In this document: positions 34,961 to 42,986 of the stretch, one piece after another
Numbering within the stretch: position 1 is the first letter of the stretch
How the letters are laid out: each line of letters begins with the position of its first letter
Origin: Chitinophagaceae bacterium
GTDB lineage: Bacteria; Bacteroidota; Bacteroidia; Chitinophagales; Chitinophagaceae
NCBI GenBank assembly: GCA_016708765.1
Contig: JADJFD010000006.1
Span: forward strand, 1 to 64,000
Direction: 5' to 3'
DNA: 64,000 nucleotides
Made by a program: the position numbers and the translations under genes
Notes under the pieces: model-generated
The model's database searches: none
What the model saw: only the letters and a program-made list of their open reading frames with translations
What the model was told of the DNA's origin: nothing

Positions 34961-35791
34961 ATGAAAAATAAAATTGCGATACAGGGATATGAAGGGTCTT
35001 TCCACCAGGTGGCAGCACAGTTATTTTTTGGAAAAACTGTTGAAGTTATTACCTGTGATACTTTTAGAGAAGTGATGAAGATTGCGTCGAATAAAAAAGA
35101 AAGTGATGGCGGTTTAATGGCTATTGAGAACTCAATTGCAGGAAGCATTTTGCCAAACTATAATCTTTTACAGAAAAGTAATTTAAAAGTTGCTGGTGAG
35201 ATTTATCTGCACATCAAACAAAATCTGTTGGTCAATCCCGGAGTAAAATTAGAAGATATACGGGAAGTACATTCGCATACGATGGCCTTGCAGCAATGCT
35301 ATGATTATTTGGATAATTATAAATGGAAGCTGGTAGAAACGGATGACACTGCTTTAAGTGCTAAGCATGTTCATCAGCACAAGAGCAAGCATATTGCAGC
35401 GATAGCAAGTAAACTGGCAGCAGAACTTTACGACTTAGAAGTTATTGCTCCGAATATTCATACCATAAAAAATAACTATACAAGGTTTTTAGTATTGCAG
35501 CGGGAAGATGTTCTGCAAGAAATTGAAGGGGCCGATAAAGCTTCTGTAAATTTTCAAACGAATCATACAAAAGGTAGTCTGGCAAAAGTGCTGACTAAAA
35601 TTGCTGATGGTGGTATTAATTTAAGCAAACTGCAAAGTTTCCCAATTCCGGGTAGTGATTTTAAATATAGCTTTCATGCAGATATGGAATTTGATTCGCT
35701 GGATCAGTTTTATAAAGTAATGGAAAAAATAAAATCGTTAACGGATGCCGTAAGAATTTATGGCGTTTATAAAAGAGGCATTAGAAAATGA
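34961..35791 (+). CDS. pheA: Prephenate dehydratase
   Basis: Converts prephenate to phenylpyruvate, committing it to phenylalanine. 276 residues. The N-terminal periplasmic-binding-like PDT domain starts IAIQGYEGSFHQVAA and includes AIENSIAGSI and the catalytic Thr-Arg-Phe in NNYTRFLVL. A C-terminal ACT domain (KGSLAKVLTKIADGGINLSK) would bind Phe for feedback inhibition. No chorismate mutase domain is attached; that activity is fused to DAHP synthase downstream. It overlaps the next gene by 4 nt (ATGA). Confidence 0.95.
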   Translation: MKNKIAIQGYEGSFHQVAAQLFFGKTVEVITCDTFREVMKIASNKKESDGGLMAIENSIAGSILPNYNLLQKSNLKVAGEIYLHIKQNLLVNPGVKLEDIREVHSHTMALQQCYDYLDNYKWKLVETDDTALSAKHVHQHKSKHIAAIASKLAAELYDLEVIAPNIHTIKNNYTRFLVLQREDVLQEIEGADKASVNFQTNHTKGSLAKVLTKIADGGINLSKLQSFPIPGSDFKYSFHADMEFDSLDQFYKVMEKIKSLTDAVRIYGVYKRGIRK

Positions 35792-37029
35792 AAACAAGCA
35801 AGCGACTAATCGGAATTGGCGAATATTATTTTTCTCAGAAGTTGAGAGAAATAGATGAATTGAATAAATCCGGCAAGGATATAATCAACTTGGGAATTGG
35901 TAGTCCTGATATGCCACCGCATCCAGAAGTAATCAAAATATTGCAGGAAGAAAGTGCAAAGCCAACCGTTCATGCTTATCAATCTTATAAGGGTTCACCA
36001 GTATTAAGAAATGCAATCAGGGATTGGTATAAGCAATGGTATAATGTGGAATTAAATGCTGATTCAGAAATATTACCATTGATTGGAAGTAAAGAAGGCA
36101 TCATGCATATCTGTATGACATACCTTGATAAAGGTGATGAAGTGCTTGTTCCAAATCCAGGTTATCCAACTTACAGAAGTGCAGTTAAGTTAGCCGGAGG
36201 AAAATGTGTGGAATACAAGCTGAGTGAAAAAAATAAGTATGAACCCAATTTTAAGAAGTTAGGCAAGTATATTGACTCTCGTAAAAGCAAGGGCTGTGCA
36301 AAGGTGGCTTCCCATGGCGGGGGAAGTCGGAAGGGGGCTGTAAAACTCATGTTTGTCAACTATCCGCAAATGCCAACCGGGCAATTACCTTCAAAAGAGT
36401 TGTTTGAGAAATTAGTAAAATTTGGAAAGAAGCATAAAATTTTGATCATTCATGATAACCCGTATTCATTTATTCTGAATGAAAAACCAATGAGTTTGCT
36501 AAGTGTTGACGGAGCAAAAGATTGTGTGATAGAATTAAATTCATTAAGCAAAAGTCACAACATGGCAGGCTGGAGAGTAGGAATGCTTTGTGGTGCAAAA
36601 GAAAGGATAGAAGAAGTGTTGCGATTTAAAAGTAATATGGACAGCGGTATGTTTTTGCCAGTTCAACTGGCGGCTGCAAAGGCATTATCGTTGGGAAAAG
36701 AATGGTATGAAGATGTAAATGCAGTTTACAAAGCAAGAAGAGAAAAAGTGTTTGAGTTGTTGAGTTTAATTGGATGCCAATATTCAAAAGACCAAGCAGG
36801 AATGTTTGTGTGGGCAAAGGCCTCCCCAACCCCTCCGAAGGAGGGGCTTAAGAAACATTCTTTAGGTGAAGGAGGTCTTCTAAGTGATAAAATACTTTAT
36901 GAAAGCAATGTATTTATTACTCCCGGTGGAATATTTGGAACTGCTGGTGAAAAATATGTAAGAGTAAGTTTATGTGCGAAGGAAGAAAAAATTGAAGATG
37001 CGATAAAAAGAATACGGCTAAGAGGATAA
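35788..37029 (+). CDS. Class I/II aminotransferase (aromatic or aspartate type)
   Basis: A fold-type I PLP enzyme of 413 residues. NPGYPTYRSAV and NYPQMPTGQLP are substrate- and PLP-site strands; the PLP lysine is in LNSLSKSHNMAGWRVG. In this operon it should transaminate phenylpyruvate and 4-hydroxyphenylpyruvate or supply the aspartate-type step; that is inference. Two insertions of repeat DNA are translated in frame: about 20 residues near 165-185 (RKSKGCAKVASHGGGSRKGA) and about 20 near 345-365 (SPTPPKEGLKKHSLGEGGL). Both disturb otherwise conserved blocks. Confidence 0.9.
   Translation: MKTSKRLIGIGEYYFSQKLREIDELNKSGKDIINLGIGSPDMPPHPEVIKILQEESAKPTVHAYQSYKGSPVLRNAIRDWYKQWYNVELNADSEILPLIGSKEGIMHICMTYLDKGDEVLVPNPGYPTYRSAVKLAGGKCVEYKLSEKNKYEPNFKKLGKYIDSRKSKGCAKVASHGGGSRKGAVKLMFVNYPQMPTGQLPSKELFEKLVKFGKKHKILIIHDNPYSFILNEKPMSLLSVDGAKDCVIELNSLSKSHNMAGWRVGMLCGAKERIEEVLRFKSNMDSGMFLPVQLAAAKALSLGKEWYEDVNAVYKARREKVFELLSLIGCQYSKDQAGMFVWAKASPTPPKEGLKKHSLGEGGLLSDKILYESNVFITPGGIFGTAGEKYVRVSLCAKEEKIEDAIKRIRLRG
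36281..36341 (+). repeat. Repeat element inserted in frame in the aminotransferase gene (first)
   Basis: A G-rich segment with CTTCCC (36308-36313) and GGGAAG (36321-36326) arms lies between the expected ...GKYID and VKLMFVNYP strands. It encodes Gly/Lys/Ser-rich filler; the frame is kept. Confidence 0.65.
36819..36880 (+). repeat. Repeat element inserted in frame in the aminotransferase gene (second)
   Basis: CCCCTCC-GAA-GGAGGGG (36830-36846) nested within GGCCTCC/GGAGGTC arms (36819-36825, 36871-36877). The core is shared with the repeats near 1622-1641 and 40898-40914. Confidence 0.75.
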
Positions 37030-37108
37030 AAGAGAAGAAAGAGAAAATGAGAAATTGCTCCTTGTCTCATTTTTCTCCTTCAAACTCTTAGCTTAAAAAT
37101 TAAAATGT

Positions 37109-37585
37109 ATGGAACGTAAAAGAATTGCAATTGTTGGTGTCGGCTTAATTGGCGGATCACTAGCCATTCAGTTGCATGAAAAGAAACTTTCATCTAAGCT
37201 GATTGGTGTGGATGCGAATGACGAACATGCAAGGCAAGCGGTTGAACTGGAGCTAGTGGATGAAGTTGCAAATCTTGATGATGCTATTGAACAAAGCGAT
37301 GTGATTGTTTTAGCTATTCCTGTAGATAAATTAGTCGAGCTGTTGCCTTCAGTAATGGATAAAATTGAAAATCAGATTGTCTTAGATTTAGGTTCAACAA
37401 AATCTCAATCTATTGCAGCAATAAAAAGCCATCCTAAAAGGGGAAGATATGTAGCTACGCATCCGATGTGGGGAACCGAGTACAGCGGTCCGACAGCGGC
37501 AATGCGTGGCGCCTATGAAAACAAAGCAGTAATAATTTGTAATGCCCAAGAAAGCGATGCAGATGCATTAGCCTGGGTAAAATAA
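37109..37585 (+). CDS. tyrA: Prephenate dehydrogenase TyrA, N-terminal part
   Basis: NAD-dependent step from prephenate to 4-hydroxyphenylpyruvate for tyrosine. The Rossmann motif GVGLIGGSLA is at residues 9-18. LDLGSTKSQSI and HPMWGTEYSGP follow, the latter with the catalytic His region. Translation stops at TAA 37583-37585 in frame with the C-terminal part; one base change (GAA to TAA) would explain it. Intact gene 37109-37957, 282 residues. Confidence 0.9.
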   Translation: MERKRIAIVGVGLIGGSLAIQLHEKKLSSKLIGVDANDEHARQAVELELVDEVANLDDAIEQSDVIVLAIPVDKLVELLPSVMDKIENQIVLDLGSTKSQSIAAIKSHPKRGRYVATHPMWGTEYSGPTAAMRGAYENKAVIICNAQESDADALAWVK

Positions 37586-37957
37586 ATGTACAAAAAAATA
37601 GGCATGCATTTATTAGAAATGGAAGCGAAGGCACATGATTTGCATGCTGCCTATGTAAGTCATATTTCTCATATCACATCATTTGCTTTGGCGAATACCG
37701 TTTTGGAAAAGGAAAAAGAACAGCAAACAATTTTTGAACTGGCCTCTGCTGGTTTTGAAAGTACTGTTCGTTTGGCAAAAAGTAACCCTGCCATGTGGGT
37801 GCCGATTTTTATGCAGAACAAAGAAAATGTGTTGGATGTTTTGAAAGAACATATTTCTCAGTTAACAAGATTTAAAGAAAGCATTGAAAAAGATGATAAT
37901 GAATATTTGTTGCGATTAATTGAGGAAGCGAATAAGATCAGGAAAATTTTAAAGTAG
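37586..37957 (+). CDS. tyrA: Prephenate dehydrogenase TyrA, C-terminal part
   Basis: 123 residues of the helical dimerisation domain, with HDLHAAYVSHISHITSFALANT, the conserved substrate-site helix, and FESTVRLAKSNPAMW. It is directly in frame after the TAA at 37583. The ATG at 37586 could in principle restart translation. Confidence 0.88.
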   Translation: MYKKIGMHLLEMEAKAHDLHAAYVSHISHITSFALANTVLEKEKEQQTIFELASAGFESTVRLAKSNPAMWVPIFMQNKENVLDVLKEHISQLTRFKESIEKDDNEYLLRLIEEANKIRKILK

Positions 37958-37964
37958 ATTATTC

Positions 37965-38150
37965 TTTAAAAGTCTTCCCCTCCTTGGAGGGGCGAATTGA
38001 GGAAAATATTTTGCTATAATAAAACGGGGTGGGTTGCCGAATTGCGAACCGAACCCTGAATTGTGCGACGCAACGAAGATGACCAAAGAACAGAACCCCG
38101 ACTCACCACAAAATTATTTTGGTTAGGAAGTCGGGCAGGGATGACAACAT
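37965..38150. repeat. Interspersed repeats between tyrA and the DAHP synthase gene
   Basis: A CCCCTCC-TT-GGAGGGG hairpin (37978-37993) is followed by a G-rich/C-rich segment (about 38025-38140) with GGGTTGCC...AACCC inverted arms. No coding frame. It resembles repeated filler found elsewhere in the window but has no full second copy here. Confidence 0.5.
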
Positions 38151-38177
38151 AAAAATTTATCTTTACAAATAATAATT

Positions 38178-38441
38178 ATGCAAGCAACAGAACAAACAAC
38201 AGTTTCCATAAAAGACACATGGAACAAACGTCCGCTGATCATCAGCGGCCCTTGCAGTGCAGAAACGGAAGAGCAGGTATTGGCAACAGCACAACGGCTG
38301 GCGGCAACCGGGAAAATAAATATGCTAAGAGCTGGCATCTGGAAGCCCAGAACCAAACCCGGCATGTTTGAAGGTGTAGGCGCAAAAGGTTTGCCGTGGA
38401 TGCAGCAGGCTAAAAAATTACCGGTTTACCTACAACGGTAG
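38178..38441 (+). CDS. DAHP synthase-chorismate mutase, N-terminal fragment
   Basis: The first 80 residues of a type I-beta DAHP synthase: LIISGPCSAETEEQV, LRAGIWKPRTKPGMFEGVG. The enzyme condenses PEP and erythrose-4-phosphate, the first shikimate step. The frame is lost at the six-A run 38412-38417; one more A gives KKITGLPTTVEVATGKQVQ and joins the next fragment. Confidence 0.92.
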   Translation: MQATEQTTVSIKDTWNKRPLIISGPCSAETEEQVLATAQRLAATGKINMLRAGIWKPRTKPGMFEGVGAKGLPWMQQAKKLPVYLQR

Positions 38442-38461
38442 AAGTAGCAACAGGCAAACAG

Positions 38462-39262
38462 GTGCAAGATGCATTAACGTTTGATGTAGATGTATTGTGG
38501 ATTGGTGCAAGAACAACGGTGAATCCATTTAGCGTTCAGGAAATTGCAGATGCATTGCGTGGTGTAGATGTGCCGGTGTTGATTAAAAATCCAATCAATC
38601 CTGATCTGGAACTTTGGACAGGTGCGGTGGAAAGAATTGCAAGAGCCGGTGTAAAAGATATTGGGTTGATACATCGTGGCTTTAGTTCTTATGGCAACAC
38701 GGAGTATCGCAATGCGCCGATGTGGCATCTTGCCATTGAAATGAAGTTGAAGCATCCTGATATGTTGATCGTTAATGATCCTTCGCATATCTGTGGCCGC
38801 AGGGATATTTTGTTGGATGTAATGCAAAAAGCAATTGACCTTGATTACGATGGGTTGATGATTGAAAGTCATATTGATCCCGACAATGCATGGAGTGATG
38901 CAAAGCAACAAGTAACACCAGAAGTATTAAACGAAATGCTGGATACTATTATCTGGAGAAAAGAAGATGTGAATTCAGAAGAGTATCATGCGGCATTGGA
39001 AAAATTACGTCAGCAGATAAACCATTTGGACGATGAATTGATGCAAGTACTAAGTCAGCGAATGAAAATTGCAGAACAGATTGGGTCTTTCAAAAAGGAA
39101 AATAATATTACCATTTTACAAACCAACCGTTGGAATGAGATTATCGAAAGGGCAAGTGCAAAAGGAGAAAAGATTGGACTAAGCAAAGAATTCATCACCA
39201 AATATTTTGATGCGGTGCATATGGAAAGTATCAATCATCAGAAGAAAATTTTGGATTCTTAA
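38462..39262 (+). CDS. DAHP synthase-chorismate mutase, main fragment
   Basis: 266 residues: the rest of the DAHP synthase barrel (LWIGARTTVNPFSVQEIADAL, LIHRGFSSYG, NDPSHICGRR with metal-site residues, DGLMIESH), then a C-terminal AroQ-type chorismate mutase (LRQQINHLDDELMQVLSQRM, Arg and Lys of the active site). Fusion of the first shikimate enzyme to the branch-point enzyme lets prephenate-pathway products control entry. Intact gene 38178-39262, about 361 residues. Confidence 0.93.
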   Translation: MQDALTFDVDVLWIGARTTVNPFSVQEIADALRGVDVPVLIKNPINPDLELWTGAVERIARAGVKDIGLIHRGFSSYGNTEYRNAPMWHLAIEMKLKHPDMLIVNDPSHICGRRDILLDVMQKAIDLDYDGLMIESHIDPDNAWSDAKQQVTPEVLNEMLDTIIWRKEDVNSEEYHAALEKLRQQINHLDDELMQVLSQRMKIAEQIGSFKKENNITILQTNRWNEIIERASAKGEKIGLSKEFITKYFDAVHMESINHQKKILDS

Positions 39263-39350
39263 ATTTCCACGCAAATACGCTAAAGCGCAAAGATTTTGTT
39301 ACACTATGTATTCTTAGCGACTTTGCGTCTTAGCGAGAAAGAAAAATAAC
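39263..39350. repeat. Degenerate CTTTGCGTCTTAGCG-type spacer repeat
   Basis: The spacer before aroB has GCAAATACGCTAAAGCGCAAAG and, inverted, CTTAGCGACTTTGCGTCTTAG. A related CTTTGCGGCTTTGCGTG lies at 18787-18808. Confidence 0.5.
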
Positions 39351-40370
39351 ATGACAAAACGAACATATAAATTTTCAAACGCATCTACAGATTTTTATCT
39401 GGCCAATGGTATCAGTCATCTTAAAAAGATAACTGACATTAAAGCCACGGTATTAATTACAGATGAACATGTTTATAAAGCACATGCAAAACGGTTCAAA
39501 GGTTGGGATACAATCGTATTAAAACCAGGCGAAGAATTTAAGATTCAGGAAACCGTTGATGCTGTTGTTGAGCAACTGATTGCAATGGAGGCCGACCGTA
39601 AAACAACTTTGGTTGGTGTTGGTGGCGGTGTAATCACCGACATTACAGGATATGTTGCTTCGGTATATATGAGAGGTCTGCGGTTTGGATTTATTCCAAC
39701 AACCGTTTTGGCATTAGTAGATGCTTCAATCGGTGGAAAAAATGGAATTGATGTTGGTGTATATAAAAATATGGTAGGTGTTATTCGTCAACCAGCATTT
39801 ATTTTACATGACATGGGTTTTCTCAATTCCCTACCGCAAGTGGAATGGGAAAACGGTTTTGCAGAAATTATCAAACATGCTTGTATAAAAGATGCGAAAA
39901 TGTTTGCAGAGTTGGAGAAGAATTCTTTGAAAACTTATCAAGGAAGACAAAAATCAATCTGCGAACTGATACAAAGAAATGCATTGCTGAAAACAAAAGT
40001 GGTGCAAAAGGATGAGTTTGAAAATGGAGAGAGAAGGTTATTGAATTTCGGCCATACATTGGGTCATGCATTAGAAAACCAATATGAGCTTTCACACGGA
40101 CAAGCCATTGCTATTGGTATGACCTATGCTTGTCACATTTCTGAACAGCTAACCGGATTTAAACAAACAGAGAAAGTGATTAGTGTGTTAGAAAAATACA
40201 ATCTCCCTACTTATGCAGCATTTGACAAGCAAAAAGTATTTAATGTGCTGAAGATGGATAAGAAAAGAGAGAAGAAGGAAATGAATTATGTGCTGCTGGA
40301 GAAAATTGGTAAAGGAGTAGTGAAATCAATTTCGTTGAAACAGTTAGAAAAAATCATTCAGGATTTATAA
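39351..40370 (+). CDS. aroB: 3-dehydroquinate synthase
   Basis: Second shikimate step, NAD- and metal-dependent. 339 residues. GVGGGVITDITGYVAS binds NAD, PTTVLALVDASIGGKNGID follows, and the metal ligands are in NGFAEIIKHA (Glu) and NFGHTLGHALE (His). It abuts aroA without spacing (stop 40368-40370, next ATG 40371). Confidence 0.96.
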   Translation: MTKRTYKFSNASTDFYLANGISHLKKITDIKATVLITDEHVYKAHAKRFKGWDTIVLKPGEEFKIQETVDAVVEQLIAMEADRKTTLVGVGGGVITDITGYVASVYMRGLRFGFIPTTVLALVDASIGGKNGIDVGVYKNMVGVIRQPAFILHDMGFLNSLPQVEWENGFAEIIKHACIKDAKMFAELEKNSLKTYQGRQKSICELIQRNALLKTKVVQKDEFENGERRLLNFGHTLGHALENQYELSHGQAIAIGMTYACHISEQLTGFKQTEKVISVLEKYNLPTYAAFDKQKVFNVLKMDKKREKKEMNYVLLEKIGKGVVKSISLKQLEKIIQDL

Positions 40371-41702
40371 ATGAAAGTAATAATTCAACCATCGCAGTTA
40401 AGTGGTATTGTGAGAGCACCTGCTTCCAAAAGTTCTATGCAAAGAGCTTGTGCGGCTGCTTTATTGAATATTGGGGAAACTTCGATTTATAATCCCGGAC
40501 ATTCTAATGATGATAAATCAGCGTTGGATATTATTCAAAAATTGGGAGCAATGGTTGAGTTTAGAGGCGATGATTTATTAATCAAAAGTGCCGGAGTAAA
40601 TCCTGTTGGGGAAGAAATAAATTGTGGTGAAAGCGGATTAGGTATAAGAATGTTTACACCGCTTGTTGCATTAAGCAATAAAAAAATTACTATCAATGGG
40701 GAAGGTAGTTTGTTAACAAGGCCAATGCATTTCTTTGATGAAATATTGCCGAAGCTGGGTGTAAAAATAAAAATGAACGAAGGCAAATTGCCAATAGAAA
40801 TTCAAGGGCCGTTGCAACCTGCAACTATTGAAGTAGATGGTTCGTTGAGTTCACAATTCTTAACAGGGTTGTTAATGGCATATGGAGCCTCCCTAAATCC
40901 CTCCGAAGGAGGGACTTTGGACTCCGAAAATTCTACAGTAACTATTAAAGTTAATAACCTTAAAAGCAAACCTTATATCGATCTGACTTTAGATGTAATG
41001 AAGCAATTCGGAATGAATGTTCCGGAAAATAGAAACTATGAAGAGTTTGTTTTTCAAAGAGAACCAATTAACCAATTAACTAATCAACCAATTCACTACA
41101 CAGTAGAAGGTGATTGGAGTGGCGGAGCATTTTTATTAGTCGCTGGCGCAATTGCCGGACCAATTACCATAAGAGGATTGGATTTAACTTCTACACAGGC
41201 CGACAAAGCAATTGTTGATGCATTGATGGCAGCAAATGCCGGAATTGCAATTGAAGCGAAAGGAATAAAAATTCATTCTGCTCCTATGACGGGATTTTAT
41301 TTTGATGCAACGGATTGTCCTGATCTGTTTCCGCCATTGGTTGCTTTGGCTGCATATTGCAATGGTGACTCAACTATAAAAGGAGTGAGCAGGTTGGCTC
41401 ATAAAGAAAGCAATAGAGCTATTACATTGCAGGAAGAATTTGGAAAGATGGGAGTGAAGATTGATTTGACCGATGATATAATGACTGTGCATGGAGGTAT
41501 TGGTGTAAAAGGGGCAACTGTTCATTCAAGACATGATCATCGAATTGCAATGGCTTGTGCAGTAGCAGCATTAAAAGCAGAAGGGGAAACGACTATTGAA
41601 GAAGCAGGTGCTGTTAAGAAATCGTATCCTGATTTTTATAATGATTTGGAAAAACTCGGTGCTGATGTATCTTTAAATAATAAGTTCAAACTGTATGAAT
41701 AG
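40371..41702 (+). CDS. aroA: 3-phosphoshikimate 1-carboxyvinyltransferase (EPSP synthase)
   Basis: 443 residues. PASKSSMQRACAAALL is the phosphate/PEP-binding start, CGESGLGIRMFTPL the counterpart of LGNAGTA, and HDHRIAMACAVAAL the C-terminal active-site strand. DLFPPLVALA has the catalytic Asp region. Two repeat-derived in-frame inserts occur: residues about 173-188 (ASLNPSEGGTLDSENS) and about 230-241 (EPINQLTNQPIH). It overlaps aroC by 8 nt. Confidence 0.94.
   Translation: MKVIIQPSQLSGIVRAPASKSSMQRACAAALLNIGETSIYNPGHSNDDKSALDIIQKLGAMVEFRGDDLLIKSAGVNPVGEEINCGESGLGIRMFTPLVALSNKKITINGEGSLLTRPMHFFDEILPKLGVKIKMNEGKLPIEIQGPLQPATIEVDGSLSSQFLTGLLMAYGASLNPSEGGTLDSENSTVTIKVNNLKSKPYIDLTLDVMKQFGMNVPENRNYEEFVFQREPINQLTNQPIHYTVEGDWSGGAFLLVAGAIAGPITIRGLDLTSTQADKAIVDALMAANAGIAIEAKGIKIHSAPMTGFYFDATDCPDLFPPLVALAAYCNGDSTIKGVSRLAHKESNRAITLQEEFGKMGVKIDLTDDIMTVHGGIGVKGATVHSRHDHRIAMACAVAALKAEGETTIEEAGAVKKSYPDFYNDLEKLGADVSLNNKFKLYE
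40886..40934 (+). repeat. Repeat element inserted in frame in aroA (first)
   Basis: TCCCTCC-GAA-GGAGGGA (40898-40914) plus GCCTCCCTAAAT upstream, the same core as the aminotransferase insert at 36830-36846 and the era-der spacer. Confidence 0.75.
41060..41095 (+). repeat. Repeat element inserted in frame in aroA (second)
   Basis: Three AACCAATT-type units, matching the spacer repeat at 18059-18135 and 20203-20220 in inverted sense. The surrounding protein (EEFVFQR and YTVEGDWSGGAF) is conserved-looking on both sides. Confidence 0.6.
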
Positions 41703-42687
41703 TTTCGGCCGTATATTTCGAATTTCAATCTTTGGTGAATCGCATGGCGAATGTGTTGGGATAACTATTGACGGTTGTCCCGCAGGTTTGGCATTATCGC
41801 CAGAAGATTTATTACCTGATTTGGAAAGAAGAAAAGGCGGCAAGCAAAAAGGCACTACACCACGACAGGAAGACGATTTCCCAATTTTTAAAAGTGGTGT
41901 TTTCAATGGCAAGACAACAGGTTTTCCAATTACTATTTTATTCGAGAATAAAAATATTCGCAGCGAAGATTATTCAAAACAAAGAAGTATCCCAAGACCA
42001 GGTCATGCTGATTGGGTAGCACATCAAAAATTCGGTGGCAATGAAGATTACCGTGGCGGTGGTCATTTCAGTGCAAGATTAACTGCTGGAATTGTAGCGG
42101 CAGGAGCTATTGCAAAAATGCTGATGAAAGAAGTTTCAATAATAGCTGAGGTAACAGCAGTTGGCGGAGAAGCAGATATTGAAAAAGGATTACAAAAAGC
42201 AATTAATGCAAAAGATTCTGTTGGTGGTATAATTGAATGTCGTGTAAATGGATTGCCGGTTGGTTTGGGCGAACCGTATTTTGATTCAATAGAATCAGTT
42301 CTATCCCAAATTGTATTTGCCATACCTGCTGTTCGTGGTGTTGAATTCGGAACTGGTTTTGCTGCTGCAAGAATGTTTGGTAGTGAGCATAACGACAGCA
42401 TCCAGAATATGAAAGGTGAAACAAAAACAAATCATGCCGGCGGTGTAGTAGGTGGAATCAGTAATGGAAATGAACTGGTTTTCCGTTTAGCAGTAAAACC
42501 AACATCCTCTACTCCAAAAGAACAGAACAGTTTGAATTGGGACACCAAACAAACAGAAGATTTTTCTATTAAAGGAAGACATGATCTTTGCGTGGCGCTG
42601 AGAGCACCTGTTATTGTAGAAGCTGTAACCGCTATTGTGTTAGCAGACTTTATGTTATTAGAACAAAAAATTAAAAGAGTTTTATAA
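41695..42687 (+). CDS. aroC: Chorismate synthase
   Basis: Last common step to chorismate, needing reduced FMN. 330 residues, slightly shorter than many. FGRIFRISIFGESHGECVG, RSIPRPGHADWVAHQKFGG, DYRGGGHFSARLTAGIVAAGAIA and GRHDLCVALRAPVIVEA are all present. It overlaps aroA at the start and the DUF952 gene by one base at the end, so it is translationally packed. Confidence 0.96.
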   Translation: MNSFGRIFRISIFGESHGECVGITIDGCPAGLALSPEDLLPDLERRKGGKQKGTTPRQEDDFPIFKSGVFNGKTTGFPITILFENKNIRSEDYSKQRSIPRPGHADWVAHQKFGGNEDYRGGGHFSARLTAGIVAAGAIAKMLMKEVSIIAEVTAVGGEADIEKGLQKAINAKDSVGGIIECRVNGLPVGLGEPYFDSIESVLSQIVFAIPAVRGVEFGTGFAAARMFGSEHNDSIQNMKGETKTNHAGGVVGGISNGNELVFRLAVKPTSSTPKEQNSLNWDTKQTEDFSIKGRHDLCVALRAPVIVEAVTAIVLADFMLLEQKIKRVL

Positions 42688-42986
42688 TGCCTGTTTTTTA
42701 TCATGTAACTACTGCGGCCGATTGGGAAGCCGCCAAGGAAAAGGGTGAATATATTCATTCTTCATTGGAAGCCGAAGGGTTTATTCATTGCTCGCAAGAG
42801 CACCAAGTTGCTGGTGTATTGGAAAGATATTTTGATGGTAAAACCGATTTGGTAAAACTTGTTATCGAATCAGATAAACTTACCAGTAAATATGTATTTG
42901 ACTGGTCAAAGTCTACGGCAGATACTTTTCCACATGTTTATGGCCCGATAAATATTGATGCGGTGATTGATGTGGTCGCTTTATAA
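42687..42986 (+). CDS. DUF952-family protein
   Basis: A 99-residue DUF952 protein: FYHVTTAADWEAAKEKGEYI, then GFIHCSQEHQVAGVL and VYGPINIDAVIDV. The fold resembles ADP-ribosyltransferase-like small proteins, and function is unknown. It shares its first base with the aroC stop, so it is the last gene of the aromatic operon, though perhaps only by position. Confidence 0.85.
   Translation: MPVFYHVTTAADWEAAKEKGEYIHSSLEAEGFIHCSQEHQVAGVLERYFDGKTDLVKLVIESDKLTSKYVFDWSKSTADTFPHVYGPINIDAVIDVVAL

Noticed and set aside
37039..37078. Inverted repeat between the aminotransferase and tyrA as a terminator
   Set aside because: The arms are low-complexity GA/TC sequence with no T tail, and tyrA is expected to be co-transcribed.
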